Part shown: positions 43,987-53,189 of the stretch, one piece after another | Layout of the letters: each line of letters starts with the position of its first letter | Position numbering within the stretch: the stretch's first letter is position 1 | DNA from: Aestuariibius sp. HNIBRBA575 | Lineage (GTDB): Bacteria > Pseudomonadota > Alphaproteobacteria > Rhodobacterales > Rhodobacteraceae | DNA: 64,000 nucleotides | NCBI RefSeq assembly: GCF_040932005.1 | Contig: NZ_CP162414.1 | Coordinates: 2,817,501 to 2,881,500 of the forward strand | Reading direction: 5' to 3' | Notes under the pieces: generated by a model | The model's database searches: none | What the model saw: only the letters and a program-made list of their open reading frames with translations | What the model was told of the DNA's origin: nothing | Program-made: the position numbers and the translations under genes

Positions 43987-44415
43987 TCATTCTGTAAATA
44001 ATTGGCCATTGATTGCGCGTGAAAGGCCCCGCATTTCTGCGATTGTTTTGCCATTTTGATCGGTGACACACACGTCATAAATGCCGCTTCTTCCGGTCAG
44101 AGATACCTCACGCGCAGTGGCGGTCAGTACGTCGCCCACCTGTGCAGGCGCGGTGTAGGTCATCGTGTTATTCTGCGCGACAGTCGACTGATTGCGACTG
44201 TTACACGCGAAGGCAAAGCAACTATCTGCAAGTGAAAACGTGATGCCGCCATGGCACATTCCATGCCCGTTGCAATGATGTTTTTGAACTTTCAACGTCA
44301 TGACAGCCATGCCTTCATCAACCGAAACCAGCGTCATACCCAACCATTTTGAAGCACCATCTTCTGTCCACATCGCCTCTGCTGCACGAACGGCACGTTC
44401 TTTTGGGGTCATCAT
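43987..44415 (-). CDS. paaI: Hydroxyphenylacetyl-CoA thioesterase PaaI
   Basis: 142 residues with a hotdog fold. NGHGMCHGGITFSLADSCFAFACNSRNQSTVAQNN holds the catalytic Asp (LAD) and Asn/His residues of PaaI. It hydrolyses dead-end CoA esters to free CoA when the pathway stalls. Its ATG overlaps the paaG stop by one base; a second Met follows directly. Confidence 0.95.
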   Translation of the reverse strand: MMTPKERAVRAAEAMWTEDGASKWLGMTLVSVDEGMAVMTLKVQKHHCNGHGMCHGGITFSLADSCFAFACNSRNQSTVAQNNTMTYTAPAQVGDVLTATAREVSLTGRSGIYDVCVTDQNGKTIAEMRGLSRAINGQLFTE

Positions 44416-45200
44416 CAGGATCCTTTAAACACAGGCGCGCGTTTTCCAAGAAAGGCCGACACGCCTTCGGCATAATCCGCACTTTCGCCGCAGGTCTTCA
44501 TGTAATCGGCCTCCATCTCCAGATGATCGCTCAGGGTGTCGGTCGCCGACGCCTGAATGGCCGCTTTGCTGAGGCCCAGACCAAGCGTCGGACCATTGGC
44601 AAAGCCCGCGGTCATGGCCCGCGCTTCGGCCATCAAATCCTGATCCGGCAGGGCTTTCCAAATCATGCCCCATTCCTCAGCTTGTTGGGCGGACAGGGGG
44701 TGCGCGGTGAACGCCAGCCCTTTTGCCCTTGCCTCTCCGATCAAACGGGGCAAATGCCAGCTGCCACCCGTGTCAGGGATCAGCCCCACTTTGGCAAATG
44801 ACTGGATGAATTTTGCGCTGTGGGCCGCCAATACTATGTCGCAGGCCAGCGCCAGATTGGCACCTGCCCCGGCCGCGACACCATTCACTGCACAAACCAC
44901 CGGAAATTCAAGCGCGCGGATCAATCGAACCAGCGGTGCATAGTAGTTTCGCACCGTTGCCCCCAAATCCGGCGGCGAGGTCATTTTGGACGGATCGCGA
45001 TCCCCCAGATCCTGCCCCGCACAAAACCCCCGGCCTGCCCCCGTAACAAGCACAGCGCGCATGCCATTATCGCGTGCCTCTTCCAGCGCGGCGCGCAAAG
45101 CGAGGTGCATCTCGTCATTGAAACTGTTTAGTCTCTCTGGCCTGTTCAGAGTTATTTCTGTCCAGTTTTCATGTGGTTGAACAAGAATCGGGTTGGTCAT
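44415..45200 (-). CDS. paaG: 2-(1,2-epoxy-1,2-dihydrophenyl)acetyl-CoA isomerase
   Basis: 261 residues of the crotonase fold: GRGFCAGQDLGDR, the oxyanion-hole region AVNGVAAGAGANLALACDIVLAA and FAKVGLIPDTGGSWHLPRLIG, where Asp replaces one of the two glutamates of hydratases, as in PaaG isomerases. It converts the ring-epoxide CoA ester to oxepin-CoA. It heads the minus-strand operon paaG-I-K-tetR and is divergent from the hydratase/dehydrogenase gene, with an operator between. Confidence 0.93.
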   Translation of the reverse strand: MTNPILVQPHENWTEITLNRPERLNSFNDEMHLALRAALEEARDNGMRAVLVTGAGRGFCAGQDLGDRDPSKMTSPPDLGATVRNYYAPLVRLIRALEFPVVCAVNGVAAGAGANLALACDIVLAAHSAKFIQSFAKVGLIPDTGGSWHLPRLIGEARAKGLAFTAHPLSAQQAEEWGMIWKALPDQDLMAEARAMTAGFANGPTLGLGLSKAAIQASATDTLSDHLEMEADYMKTCGESADYAEGVSAFLGKRAPVFKGS

Positions 45201-45243
45201 TTCGTGGTCACTTTCTGGTCGTCACAATTTGATACTTGCATAA

Positions 45244-45261
45244 ACCGACCGGTTGGTCAAT
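45244..45261. promoter_or_regulatory. Candidate PaaR (TetR) operator, site 2
   Basis: ACCGACC-GGTT-GGTCAAT, identical to site 1 at ACCGACC and GGTC and followed by the same ATTAAT extension. It lies between divergent paaG (44 bp away) and the fused hydratase/dehydrogenase gene (36 bp away). On the minus strand it contains a TTGACC that could be the paaG -35 box. Confidence 0.65.
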
Positions 45262-45296
45262 TAATGATACCGCAACGATTCTGGCGGAGGACCATC

Positions 45297-47306
45297 GTGA
45301 GCATTGTCGATGTACGTATCGAAAACGGACTGGCTTGGGTGACGGTGAACAACCCCCCGGTGAACGCCACGTCGACCGCTATGCGCCAAGGTTTGCTAGA
45401 CGCCGTGGCCAAAGTTCAAGGGGCTGAGCGCGCCATTTTGCAATGTCTTGGGCGCACGTTTATCGCCGGCGGCGACATGAGCGAATTTGACGCCCCTGCA
45501 CAGGAACCGCACCTGCCCGACGTCGTTGACGCCATCCAAGCAAGCGAAACACCCTTTGTTGCTGCAATGCACGGCACTGTCTTAGGGGGCGGTCTGGAAA
45601 TCGCCATGGCCTGCGCCCATCGTGTCGCGGCCCCCGGCACAAAATTCGGCCTGCCCGAAGTGAATGTCGGCCTGATACCCGGCGCAGGTGGAAGCCAACG
45701 CGCACCGCGTCTGTTCGGCTGGGATGCGGCAATCGACATGGCCTGCTCTGGCAAGCTGCTAACAGCAGAAACATCGCTGAAACTGGGCGCGATTGACGCG
45801 ATCGATACCGACATCGCGGCCTGCGCGCAAAACATCACGCTCTCTTCACCGACCGCTATTTCTGAGCGTTCTGTCACCGCGCTCGACAGTGAATGGATAG
45901 CTGAAAAACGCATCACATTAAGGCACCGCGCCCGCGGCCAAGAAGCCCCGTTGCACAACCTTGATGCGCTGCTCTGGGCCTGTGAACCTTATGCAAAAGG
46001 CCAGCCAAAAGAACGCGCTTTGCACCTGTCATTGCGCGCCTCAAACGAAAGCCGCGCCTTGCGCCACGCGTTTTTTGCCGAACGGGCCGTGTCGCAACCC
46101 GCTGACATTGCGGATGCCACATCAAAGAACATCACACACATTGCCGTTGTCGGTGGTGGCTTGATGGGGGCCGGAATTGCGGCTGCTTGCCTAGGGGCCG
46201 GTTTGCACGTCACCCTCATTGAACGCAACATTGACGCAGCAACAGCGGCGCAAGACCGCGTTCAGGGGATCATCGCAGGCGCTCTAAAACGTGGCAAGGT
46301 TGATCAGGCCAAGCACGACGCGCAACTCGCCGCCTTTACCACTGGGGTCGGATATGACAACGCCAAAGACGCCGATCTGGCTATAGAAGCCGTGTTCGAA
46401 GAGGTCACGGTCAAGAAAGAGGCGTTTCAAAACCTAGCCAGTGTCATGCGCAAGGACGCGATCCTTGCAACGAATACCTCGTATCTTGATCCGCGCGATA
46501 TTTTTGAGGGTATTGAAAATCCCGCCCGTCTTGTTGGGCTGCACTTTTTTTCGCCTGCGCACATCATGAAGCTGCTTGAGGTGGTCAAACTTCCTGACAC
46601 TTCAAAAGACACGCTGGCAACGGCGTTTTCATTGGCCAAACGGCTGCGCAAAGTTGCCGTGTTGTCAGGCATTTGTGACGGATTTATCGGCAATCGGATT
46701 CTGGCCGCCTATCGACGTGCAGCGGAATATATGTTGGCGGATGGGGCTCTGCCCAAACAGATCGATGACGAAATGCGCGCCTTTGGTATGGCGATGGGCC
46801 CGTTTGAGGCCCAAGACATGAGCGGATTGCAGATCGCGCAGGCCAATCGCCGTCGTCAGGACGCCACCCGCGCCAAATCCGAGCGTTATGTCGCCATTTC
46901 CGATCAACTTTGTGACTTGGGCCGCATCGGTCAGCGGGTCAGTAAAGGCTGGTATGTTTACCCAGATGGCGACCGCAAACCCCAGACAGACCCGGTGGTG
47001 ACGGACCTGATCACCGCCTATTCCCGCGACAACGCGATCGCGCGCGACGGCTTTGCCCCCGATCAGATCCAGATCCAATTGCTGGCCGCCATGGCCAATG
47101 AAGGCGCACGGATCGTCGAAGAAGGCATCAGCGAAAACGATGCTGCGGTCGATATGGTCAAATTGCATGGCTACGGGTTTCCGCGCTGGCGGGGTGGCCC
47201 GATGTTTGCGGCGAAAACCGCCGGGGATGACAAAATCCGCGCCGCCCTGGACGCCCTAGAAGCCAAAAGCCCCGGATCATGGATCAGGGCTGAACGCTAT
47301 CAATAA
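45297..47306 (+). CDS. Fused enoyl-CoA hydratase / 3-hydroxyacyl-CoA dehydrogenase (PaaF-PaaH function)
   Basis: 669 residues from GTG 45297, preceded by GGAGG; the frame stays open upstream without a start that fits. Residues about 1-180 are a crotonase domain (GRTFIAGGDMSEF, MHGTVLGGGLEIAMACAHR, PEVNVGLIPGAGGSQRAPRLFG with both catalytic Glu). From about 280 comes the NAD domain (HIAVVGGGLMGAGIAAACLGAG), then HFFSPAHIMKLLEVV (catalytic His) and two C-terminal dehydrogenase domains (NRILAAYRRAAEYML). No separate paaF or paaH occurs in the island, so this FadJ-like protein should catalyse both steps on the dehydroadipyl-CoA intermediates. Confidence 0.88.
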   Translation: MSIVDVRIENGLAWVTVNNPPVNATSTAMRQGLLDAVAKVQGAERAILQCLGRTFIAGGDMSEFDAPAQEPHLPDVVDAIQASETPFVAAMHGTVLGGGLEIAMACAHRVAAPGTKFGLPEVNVGLIPGAGGSQRAPRLFGWDAAIDMACSGKLLTAETSLKLGAIDAIDTDIAACAQNITLSSPTAISERSVTALDSEWIAEKRITLRHRARGQEAPLHNLDALLWACEPYAKGQPKERALHLSLRASNESRALRHAFFAERAVSQPADIADATSKNITHIAVVGGGLMGAGIAAACLGAGLHVTLIERNIDAATAAQDRVQGIIAGALKRGKVDQAKHDAQLAAFTTGVGYDNAKDADLAIEAVFEEVTVKKEAFQNLASVMRKDAILATNTSYLDPRDIFEGIENPARLVGLHFFSPAHIMKLLEVVKLPDTSKDTLATAFSLAKRLRKVAVLSGICDGFIGNRILAAYRRAAEYMLADGALPKQIDDEMRAFGMAMGPFEAQDMSGLQIAQANRRRQDATRAKSERYVAISDQLCDLGRIGQRVSKGWYVYPDGDRKPQTDPVVTDLITAYSRDNAIARDGFAPDQIQIQLLAAMANEGARIVEEGISENDAAVDMVKLHGYGFPRWRGGPMFAAKTAGDDKIRAALDALEAKSPGSWIRAERYQ

Positions 47307-47341
47307 TTCCCACGACCAACAAATTCTAAGAGGAGGAAAAC

Positions 47342-48358
47342 ATGAACAAATATCTTTTGGGAACACTGACGGCCACGTCGTTAATCGCAGGTGCGGCGGC
47401 CTATGCCGAAGCCGAATATACGCTGGTGATTTCAAGCTGGGTTCCCCCGACCCATAACATCAACGCGCAAATGATGCCGCAGATGATCGAAATGATCGAA
47501 GAGGCAACCGATGGCCGCGTTACCGCAGAAGTCCGCATGGGGCTTGCACCGCCGCCAGCACAGATGGACCTCGTTTTGGACGGGGCTGTCGATATTGCTT
47601 ACATCTTTCACGGCTATCAGCCCGGCCGATTTGTCAGCTACAAACTGGCTGAATTGCCCGGTGTTGAAACCACCGCTGAGGCGGCGTCGGTCGCCTATTG
47701 GAACCTGTTCGAAACCTATCTGGCCGATCTGAATGAGCATCGCGGCGTAAAGGTCATCGGTCTGCACACCCACGGCCCCGGTCAGGTGCACACCAACACA
47801 CCTGTGAACACTCTGGCTGATTTGGCCGGGTTGAAATTGCGTATGCCCGGTGGCGTGGCCAGCGAAGTCGGCACCGCATTGGGAACCACCGGCATTCAGG
47901 TGCCAGCGCCCAAAGTTTACGAAACTCTGGCATCGAACACTGCCGATGGCGTGATGATGACAATCGACAGCCGCCAAGGTTTCCGACTGACCGAAGTTGC
48001 GCCCAATTACTATGAAATCCCGGGTGGATTTTTCCGCGGATCCTTTGCCTATATCATGAACGAAGACACCTTTGGGGACCTGCCCGAAGACCTGCAAACG
48101 GCGCTCATGGACGACGTGTTTGGCGAACCGATCAGCCGTATGTCCGGCGCGGTTTGGGACCAAGGTGATGCGTTCAGCATCCAACTGACGGAAGAAACCG
48201 AAGGCAACACGATCACGCTCGCATCGGACGAAGACATCGCGACCTTTGCATCGATTGTTGAGACCGTCACAGCCAGCGTTCTGGAAGAAGTCGCCGCACA
48301 AGGCGTTGATGCGCAAGCGGCACTGGCCTTTTTCCGCGCAGAGCTGGGTGTCGAATAA
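47342..48358 (+). CDS. TRAP transporter substrate-binding protein DctP, likely for aromatic acids
   Basis: 338 residues with a Sec signal (about 1-22) and the DctP fold: TLVISSWVPPTHNINAQMMPQMIEMIEEATDGRVTAEV, then LAGLKLRMPGG with Arg167, the conserved arginine that binds the ligand's carboxylate. It sits inside the paa island between the beta-oxidation fusion and paaZ, so phenylacetate or a related aromatic acid is the inferred ligand. AGGAGG precedes the ATG. Confidence 0.9.
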   Translation: MNKYLLGTLTATSLIAGAAAYAEAEYTLVISSWVPPTHNINAQMMPQMIEMIEEATDGRVTAEVRMGLAPPPAQMDLVLDGAVDIAYIFHGYQPGRFVSYKLAELPGVETTAEAASVAYWNLFETYLADLNEHRGVKVIGLHTHGPGQVHTNTPVNTLADLAGLKLRMPGGVASEVGTALGTTGIQVPAPKVYETLASNTADGVMMTIDSRQGFRLTEVAPNYYEIPGGFFRGSFAYIMNEDTFGDLPEDLQTALMDDVFGEPISRMSGAVWDQGDAFSIQLTEETEGNTITLASDEDIATFASIVETVTASVLEEVAAQGVDAQAALAFFRAELGVE

Positions 48359-48367
48359 AACACCCCT

Positions 48368-48385
48368 ATGACCAATCGGTCGGGC
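48368..48385. promoter_or_regulatory. Candidate PaaR (TetR) operator, site 3
   Basis: Read on the minus strand, GCCCGACC-GATT-GGTCAT matches sites 1 and 2 at CCGACC and GGTC. It lies between dctP and dctQ. It overlaps the left arm of the hairpin at 48378-48402, so part of the match could be coincidental. Confidence 0.4.
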
Positions 48386-48402
48386 ATGAAACATGCCCGG
48401 CC
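48378..48402. repeat. Intercistronic hairpin between dctP and dctQ
   Basis: GGTCGGGCATG, loop AAA, CATGCCCGGCC: an 11-bp stem with one T-G pair, 20 bp after the dctP stop. No strong T-run follows. Hairpins here usually protect the binding-protein mRNA so that it exceeds the permease. Confidence 0.7.
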
Positions 48403-48424
48403 ATTTTGACCTAGGAAACATCCG

Positions 48425-48931
48425 ATGCCGACGTTGAGAAAAGTCTACCAAATCCTTGTTATCATACCCATTTGGCTTGCCTGTGCGGCATTGTTCATTC
48501 TGATGCTGATGACCTTTGGCGACGTGATCCTGCGGTCCAGTTTTAACGCCCCGATAGAAGCTGCAACCGAATTGACGCGGATATTGGTGGCGGTGATGGT
48601 CTTTGCTGTTATGCCGCATATCTCGGTCACGAACGGCCATATCGCCGTCGATTTGACCGATGGTTTCTTTGCGCGACTAAAACTGACGCGTCTGCGCAAT
48701 GGGGTCATCCTGATCCTGTCCGGGGCAATGTTAACATGGCCTGTGGCGCAGGTCTGGAAACTGGCCGAACGCACAAGAGATTATGGCGACGTCACAGAAT
48801 ATCTCGGGCTGCCGCAATATCTGACGATGTGGTTCATCGCAGCAGGCATCACATTGGCGGCGATTGCGATGCTGATTGCGGGGCTTTTGACCCTAATCGC
48901 GCCCAATCTATTGAAGGAACTAAAGGTATGA
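48425..48931 (+). CDS. TRAP transporter small permease DctQ
   Basis: 168 residues with four membrane segments (about 12-32, 50-70, 92-110, 133-158). RSSFNAPIEAATELTRILVAVMVFAVMP, with the conserved E-x-(T/S) region, is typical of DctQ. It forms the membrane complex with the large permease, which it overlaps by 4 bp (ATGA). Confidence 0.9.
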   Translation: MPTLRKVYQILVIIPIWLACAALFILMLMTFGDVILRSSFNAPIEAATELTRILVAVMVFAVMPHISVTNGHIAVDLTDGFFARLKLTRLRNGVILILSGAMLTWPVAQVWKLAERTRDYGDVTEYLGLPQYLTMWFIAAGITLAAIAMLIAGLLTLIAPNLLKELKV

Positions 48932-50280
48932 CCGCTGCTCTGATCGGCTTTGGTGTCGTTCTTGTTCTGGTACTTTTGCGGATGCCGATTGTGTTCGCGA
49001 TGGGAATTGTCGGAACGCTGGGATACGCATATGAACGCGGCGGCAGCCTGTTTGATGCCCGGGGGCTGCGCGCATCGCTGTCGATGGTCGGGCGGCAGGT
49101 GACCGATACGGCGCAGGATTACGGCTTGTCTGTGATCCCGCTGTTCATCCTGATGGGTTTGTTCGTAAACAAAGGCGGCATGGCGCGCGAACTTTATGCG
49201 GTGTCCCATGCCTTTCTCGGCCATATGCGCGGGGGCCTTGCTATGGCGACTGTGATGGCCTGTGGCGGCTTTTCTGCGATTTGTGGATCGTCACTGGCAA
49301 CGGCGGCAACCATGTCCAAGGTGGCCATGCCCGAAATGCGCCGCTTTCATTATTCTGACCGATTGGCAACAGCGTCAATCGCAGCTGGGGGCACGTTGGG
49401 CATTCTCATTCCGCCTTCGGTGATCCTCGTGATCTATGGCATCCTGACTGAAACCTCGATCGGCAAATTGTTCATGGCGGGGATCATTCCCGGCCTGATG
49501 GGGATCCTGTTTTATCTGGGCGCGGTGCGCTACACGGTCTGGCGCCGACCAGAATCCGGACCAGCGGGCACACGCACCGCCTGGCGTGAACGCCTGACCG
49601 CGTTGAAATCCGTCTGGGCCGTGCTGTTGTTGTTCTTTTTGGTGATCGGCGGCTTGTACGGGATCTTTGACGTTGCCCCGCTGAACCTGACTTTTTCACC
49701 GACTGAGGCGGCTGGCATGGGGGCGATGGGGGCCTTCATTATCGCGCTGGCTCGTGGCGGGCTTAGCTTTAAAGGGTTGATCGAGGTTCTGACTGAAACC
49801 GCGATCACCTCGGCGGGATTGTTCGCCGTGCTGATCGGGGCCCAGATTTTTTCTAACTTTGTCAACGTGGCGGGAATGCCAGAAGCGTTGATCGGGCTTG
49901 TCACAGCTTATGACGTGTCTGCGATGATGGTCATGGTGATGATCCTGTTGGTTTATGTCGTTCTTGGCTGCGTGTTTGAAAGCATGTCCATGCTGCTGTT
50001 GACGGTTCCGATCTTCTTTCCGTTGGTTACATCCCTTGGATTTGATCCGATCTGGTTCGGTATCGTCGTGGTTGTTGTCGTTGAAATATCGCTGATTACA
50101 CCGCCCGTGGGCCTGAACGTCTTTATCCTAAAGGGCGTCGTCGGGGACGTCTCAACCGGCACGATTTTCAAAGGGGTCACGCCGTTTTGGATCGCCGACA
50201 TACTGCGTCTGGCCCTGATCGTGCTTCTCCCGGTCATCGTTTTGTTTTTACCAAATCAAATGGGTGGCTTGGGCCATTAA
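48928..50280 (+). CDS. TRAP transporter large permease DctM
   Basis: 450 residues from ATG 48928; the open frame extends further upstream inside dctQ, but residue 1 begins the conserved first membrane segment (TAALIGFGVVLVLVLLRMPIVFAMGIVG). About twelve membrane segments, with VIPLFILMGLFVNKGGMARELY, CGGFSAICGSSLATAATM and GTLGILIPPSVILVIYG as family landmarks, and ISLITPPVGLNVFILKG near the end. It carries the ion-coupled transport step. paaZ follows 27 bp later. Confidence 0.93.
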   Translation: MTAALIGFGVVLVLVLLRMPIVFAMGIVGTLGYAYERGGSLFDARGLRASLSMVGRQVTDTAQDYGLSVIPLFILMGLFVNKGGMARELYAVSHAFLGHMRGGLAMATVMACGGFSAICGSSLATAATMSKVAMPEMRRFHYSDRLATASIAAGGTLGILIPPSVILVIYGILTETSIGKLFMAGIIPGLMGILFYLGAVRYTVWRRPESGPAGTRTAWRERLTALKSVWAVLLLFFLVIGGLYGIFDVAPLNLTFSPTEAAGMGAMGAFIIALARGGLSFKGLIEVLTETAITSAGLFAVLIGAQIFSNFVNVAGMPEALIGLVTAYDVSAMMVMVMILLVYVVLGCVFESMSMLLLTVPIFFPLVTSLGFDPIWFGIVVVVVVEISLITPPVGLNVFILKGVVGDVSTGTIFKGVTPFWIADILRLALIVLLPVIVLFLPNQMGGLGH

Positions 50281-50307
50281 TCGCCCTCCCCCACGAAAGG
50301 AAGTCTC

Positions 50308-52344
50308 ATGAGTCTTTTGGAAGTGAAAAGTTTCGCGGCCGGAGAATGGATCGCGCCGGACGCCAATGCCCGCGCCATTGAAAATGCGGTGACCGGCCAA
50401 CAGCTGGGCCGGGCGGGCAACGATGCGCTGGATGTGCAGGGAATGCTAGATTACGCGCGCCAGACCGGGGGCCCTGCCCTGCGAGCGCTGACATTCCACG
50501 ACCGCGCCCGCATGCTAAAGGCGCTGTCGATTGAATTGGGGAAACACAAACAGGCGCTTTACGATTTGTCCTTTGCCACGGGTGCGACACAGTCAGATCA
50601 TATGATTGATATCGACGGTGGCATCGGCACGATGTTTGTTTTTGCTTCCAAAGGCCGTCGTGAAATGCCGGACGCCCATGTCTATCTTGATGGTGATGTC
50701 GAACAGCTCTCGCGCAATGGCACGTTCCTTGGTCAACATATCGCGACGTCTTTGCAGGGGGTTGCAGTGCATATCAACGCCTTCAATTTCCCTGTTTGGG
50801 GCATGTTGGAAAAGCTGGCGCCAACCCTGCTGGCCGGCGTTCCTGCCATCGTGAAACCCGCAACGGCAACCTGCTATGTTACCGAATTGGCTGTGAAAAT
50901 CATGCTCGACAGCGGCATCCTGCCCGCAGGTGCGTTACAGCTGGTATCCGGTGGTTTGGGCGATATGCTGGACCGGCTGACCTGTCAGGATGTCGTCAGC
51001 TTTACCGGCTCAGCCCAGACCGCGTTTAAGTTGCGTTCAGCGCCGCATATCATGCGCAATTCCATCCGCTTTATCGCTGAACAAGATAGCCTGAATGCGT
51101 CCATCCTTGGCCCCGATGCTGTGGCTGGCACCCCGGAATTTGACCTGTTCGTAAAAGAAGTCCAACGCGAAATGACGACCAAGGCGGGCCAGAAATGTAC
51201 TGCCATCCGCCGCATTATCGCCCCTCAGGCGCAGGTCGATGCCGTCATTGCAGCGCTGAGTGCCCGTTTGGCAAAAACCATCATCGGGGACCCCCAATCT
51301 GAGGGCACCCGCATGGGCGCATTGGTGTCCAACAGCCAAAAACGCGATGTGTTGGAAAAGGCCGCGATCATCGGATCAGAGGCCGAATGTGTGTATGGCA
51401 ACGCCGACAATTTCGACGTGCAAGGCGCGGACGCAAACAAAGGTGCCTTTTTGCCGCCGATGCTGTTTCACTGCGCCGCCCCAGACACCGCCGAACGGAT
51501 CCACGACACCGAAGCCTTTGGCCCCGTATCGACCATCATGGGGTACCGCGATCTGGACCACGCCATCGCATTGGCCAATCGCGGCGAGGGGTCTCTGGTG
51601 GCGTCCGTTATCACCCATGATGCGCATGTCGCCCGCGAGGTGGCCTTGGGCGCAGGCACGTTCCATGGGCGGCTTTACTTTAACAACCGCGACAGCATGA
51701 AAGAATCCACCGGCCACGGCTCGCCTTTGCCCCATATGGTGCATGGCGGTCCGGGTCGCGCTGGTGGCGGCGAAGAAATGGGCGGCGTGCGCGGTGTCAT
51801 GCATTATATGCAGCGCACGGCCATTCAAGGCAGCCCCGACATCCTATCAGCCATCGGTCAAAAATGGGTGCCCGGAGCGACAGAAATTCCTGCGCCCGCC
51901 CACCCCTTTACCCGTTCGTTCAACGCGCTGGAAATCGGCGAAACCATTCACACAGAGCCGCGAAAAATCACCCTGAAAGACATCGAACATTTTGCCGAAT
52001 TCACTGGTGATACGTTTTATGCCCACATGGATGACGCCGCGGCCAAACGGAACCCGTTTTTCCCCGGCCGCGTGGCGCATGGCTATTTGCTTCTTAGTTT
52101 TGCAGCAGGTCTGTTTGTGGAACCAACAGAAGGCCCCGTTTTGGCCAATACAGGTCTGGACAGTTTGCGCTTTATGAAGCCGGTTGAGGCAGGCGACAGC
52201 ATCAAGGTGCGTCTGTCAGTCAAACACAAAACCCCCCGCAACGACGAATATGGCGAGGTACGTTGGCATGCCACGCTGACAAATCAGAATGATGAACTGG
52301 TCGCAGAATATGAGCTGTTAACCATGAACGCCTTTTCATCCTGA
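50308..52344 (+). CDS. paaZ: Oxepin-CoA hydrolase / 3-oxo-5,6-dehydrosuberyl-CoA semialdehyde dehydrogenase
   Basis: 678 residues, the two-domain length of PaaZ. The aldehyde dehydrogenase domain (about 1-520) has [29 protein letters not shown], the Glu in [10 protein letters not shown] and the nucleophile Cys in [10 protein letters not shown]. The C-terminal MaoC-like hotdog domain (about 540-678) has [23 protein letters not shown] and [18 protein letters not shown] with the hydratase Asp/His. It opens the oxepin ring and oxidises the resulting aldehyde. Confidence 0.96.
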   Translation: MSLLEVKSFAAGEWIAPDANARAIENAVTGQQLGRAGNDALDVQGMLDYARQTGGPALRALTFHDRARMLKALSIELGKHKQALYDLSFATGATQSDHMIDIDGGIGTMFVFASKGRREMPDAHVYLDGDVEQLSRNGTFLGQHIATSLQGVAVHINAFNFPVWGMLEKLAPTLLAGVPAIVKPATATCYVTELAVKIMLDSGILPAGALQLVSGGLGDMLDRLTCQDVVSFTGSAQTAFKLRSAPHIMRNSIRFIAEQDSLNASILGPDAVAGTPEFDLFVKEVQREMTTKAGQKCTAIRRIIAPQAQVDAVIAALSARLAKTIIGDPQSEGTRMGALVSNSQKRDVLEKAAIIGSEAECVYGNADNFDVQGADANKGAFLPPMLFHCAAPDTAERIHDTEAFGPVSTIMGYRDLDHAIALANRGEGSLVASVITHDAHVAREVALGAGTFHGRLYFNNRDSMKESTGHGSPLPHMVHGGPGRAGGGEEMGGVRGVMHYMQRTAIQGSPDILSAIGQKWVPGATEIPAPAHPFTRSFNALEIGETIHTEPRKITLKDIEHFAEFTGDTFYAHMDDAAAKRNPFFPGRVAHGYLLLSFAAGLFVEPTEGPVLANTGLDSLRFMKPVEAGDSIKVRLSVKHKTPRNDEYGEVRWHATLTNQNDELVAEYELLTMNAFSS

Positions 52345-52382
52345 GGCTTGGAAAACCTGCATTTGCGGACTAAGAATCGCCT

Positions 52383-53189
52383 ATGCAGGTCGCTTCCTTC
52401 CAACATCTCACCGAACACGTGACGTTTGGCACAACGCCGCGCGTTTGGTCGCTTTTGGTGACAGTGTTCGGCGAATTGGCACAAGATGTCGATGCGCAGA
52501 TCAGCGGAGCTCTGTTGCGCAATCTATGCAAACATATTGGCATCAAACCCGAAGCAATGCGCGTCGCGTTGCATCGGTTACGCAAAGATGGCTGGATCGA
52601 CAGCACACGCACGGGGCGGACCAGCGATTATTTCCTGACCCAATGGGGACGAGCACAAAGTATCGCCGCCTCACCGCGCATTTATGCCAAAGACGCAGCC
52701 GTCAAAGAAGCGTGGCTGGTCATTTTCAACCCCGGCTTCACGCTCGGACACCCAGCCCCAACTGACCACTCCTCTGGGGTGTGGGTTTCGTCCAACATGC
52801 TTGTGACATGCATCCCCCCAAACACGGATGATGTCATTGCCAAGAAACTCAATTTGGCAAGCCGTTTGCCAGAATGGATCACCAGCAGGGTCTGCGATCC
52901 GGCAATTGTGAAACTGTCCGAGGATTTTCTCAGCGCTCTGGACGCCGTGCAGGCCCTGCTCGGCGCGACGCCGAATTTGACCCCGATGCAAACCGCCGCC
53001 CTGCGCATTCTGTTGGTGCATAGCTGGCGGCGGATCGTCCTTAAAACGCCTGTGCTTCCTGATCATGTCTTTCCTGTCGGCTGGTGCGGCATGGAGTGTC
53101 GCGCCAGAACGTTCAGCCTGCTTGGCCAGCTCCCGAAACAGACCCCTTTTGCCCTGGCGAAAGATGCGGCATCGCAACCGCCTTGCTAA
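52383..53189 (+). CDS. PaaX-family transcriptional regulator
   Basis: 268 residues with the PaaX layout: an N-terminal winged helix (TPRVWSLLVTVFGELAQ, then ISGALLRNLCKHIGIKPEAMRVALHRLRKDGWIDSTRTGRTSDYFLT), a central domain (EAWLVIFNPGF) and a C-terminal domain (RILLVHSWRRIVLKTPVLPDHVFPVGWCGMECRA). In E. coli PaaX represses paa genes and is released by phenylacetyl-CoA. It is 38 bp after paaZ and probably the last gene of that operon. The island therefore carries two regulators of different families. Confidence 0.9.
   Translation: MQVASFQHLTEHVTFGTTPRVWSLLVTVFGELAQDVDAQISGALLRNLCKHIGIKPEAMRVALHRLRKDGWIDSTRTGRTSDYFLTQWGRAQSIAASPRIYAKDAAVKEAWLVIFNPGFTLGHPAPTDHSSGVWVSSNMLVTCIPPNTDDVIAKKLNLASRLPEWITSRVCDPAIVKLSEDFLSALDAVQALLGATPNLTPMQTAALRILLVHSWRRIVLKTPVLPDHVFPVGWCGMECRARTFSLLGQLPKQTPFALAKDAASQPPC

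Noticed and set aside
47432..48640. 402-codon minus-strand ORF opposite dctP
   Set aside because: Composition rich in His, Gln, Arg and Cys with no domain. dctP on the plus strand has a clear signal peptide and family motifs.
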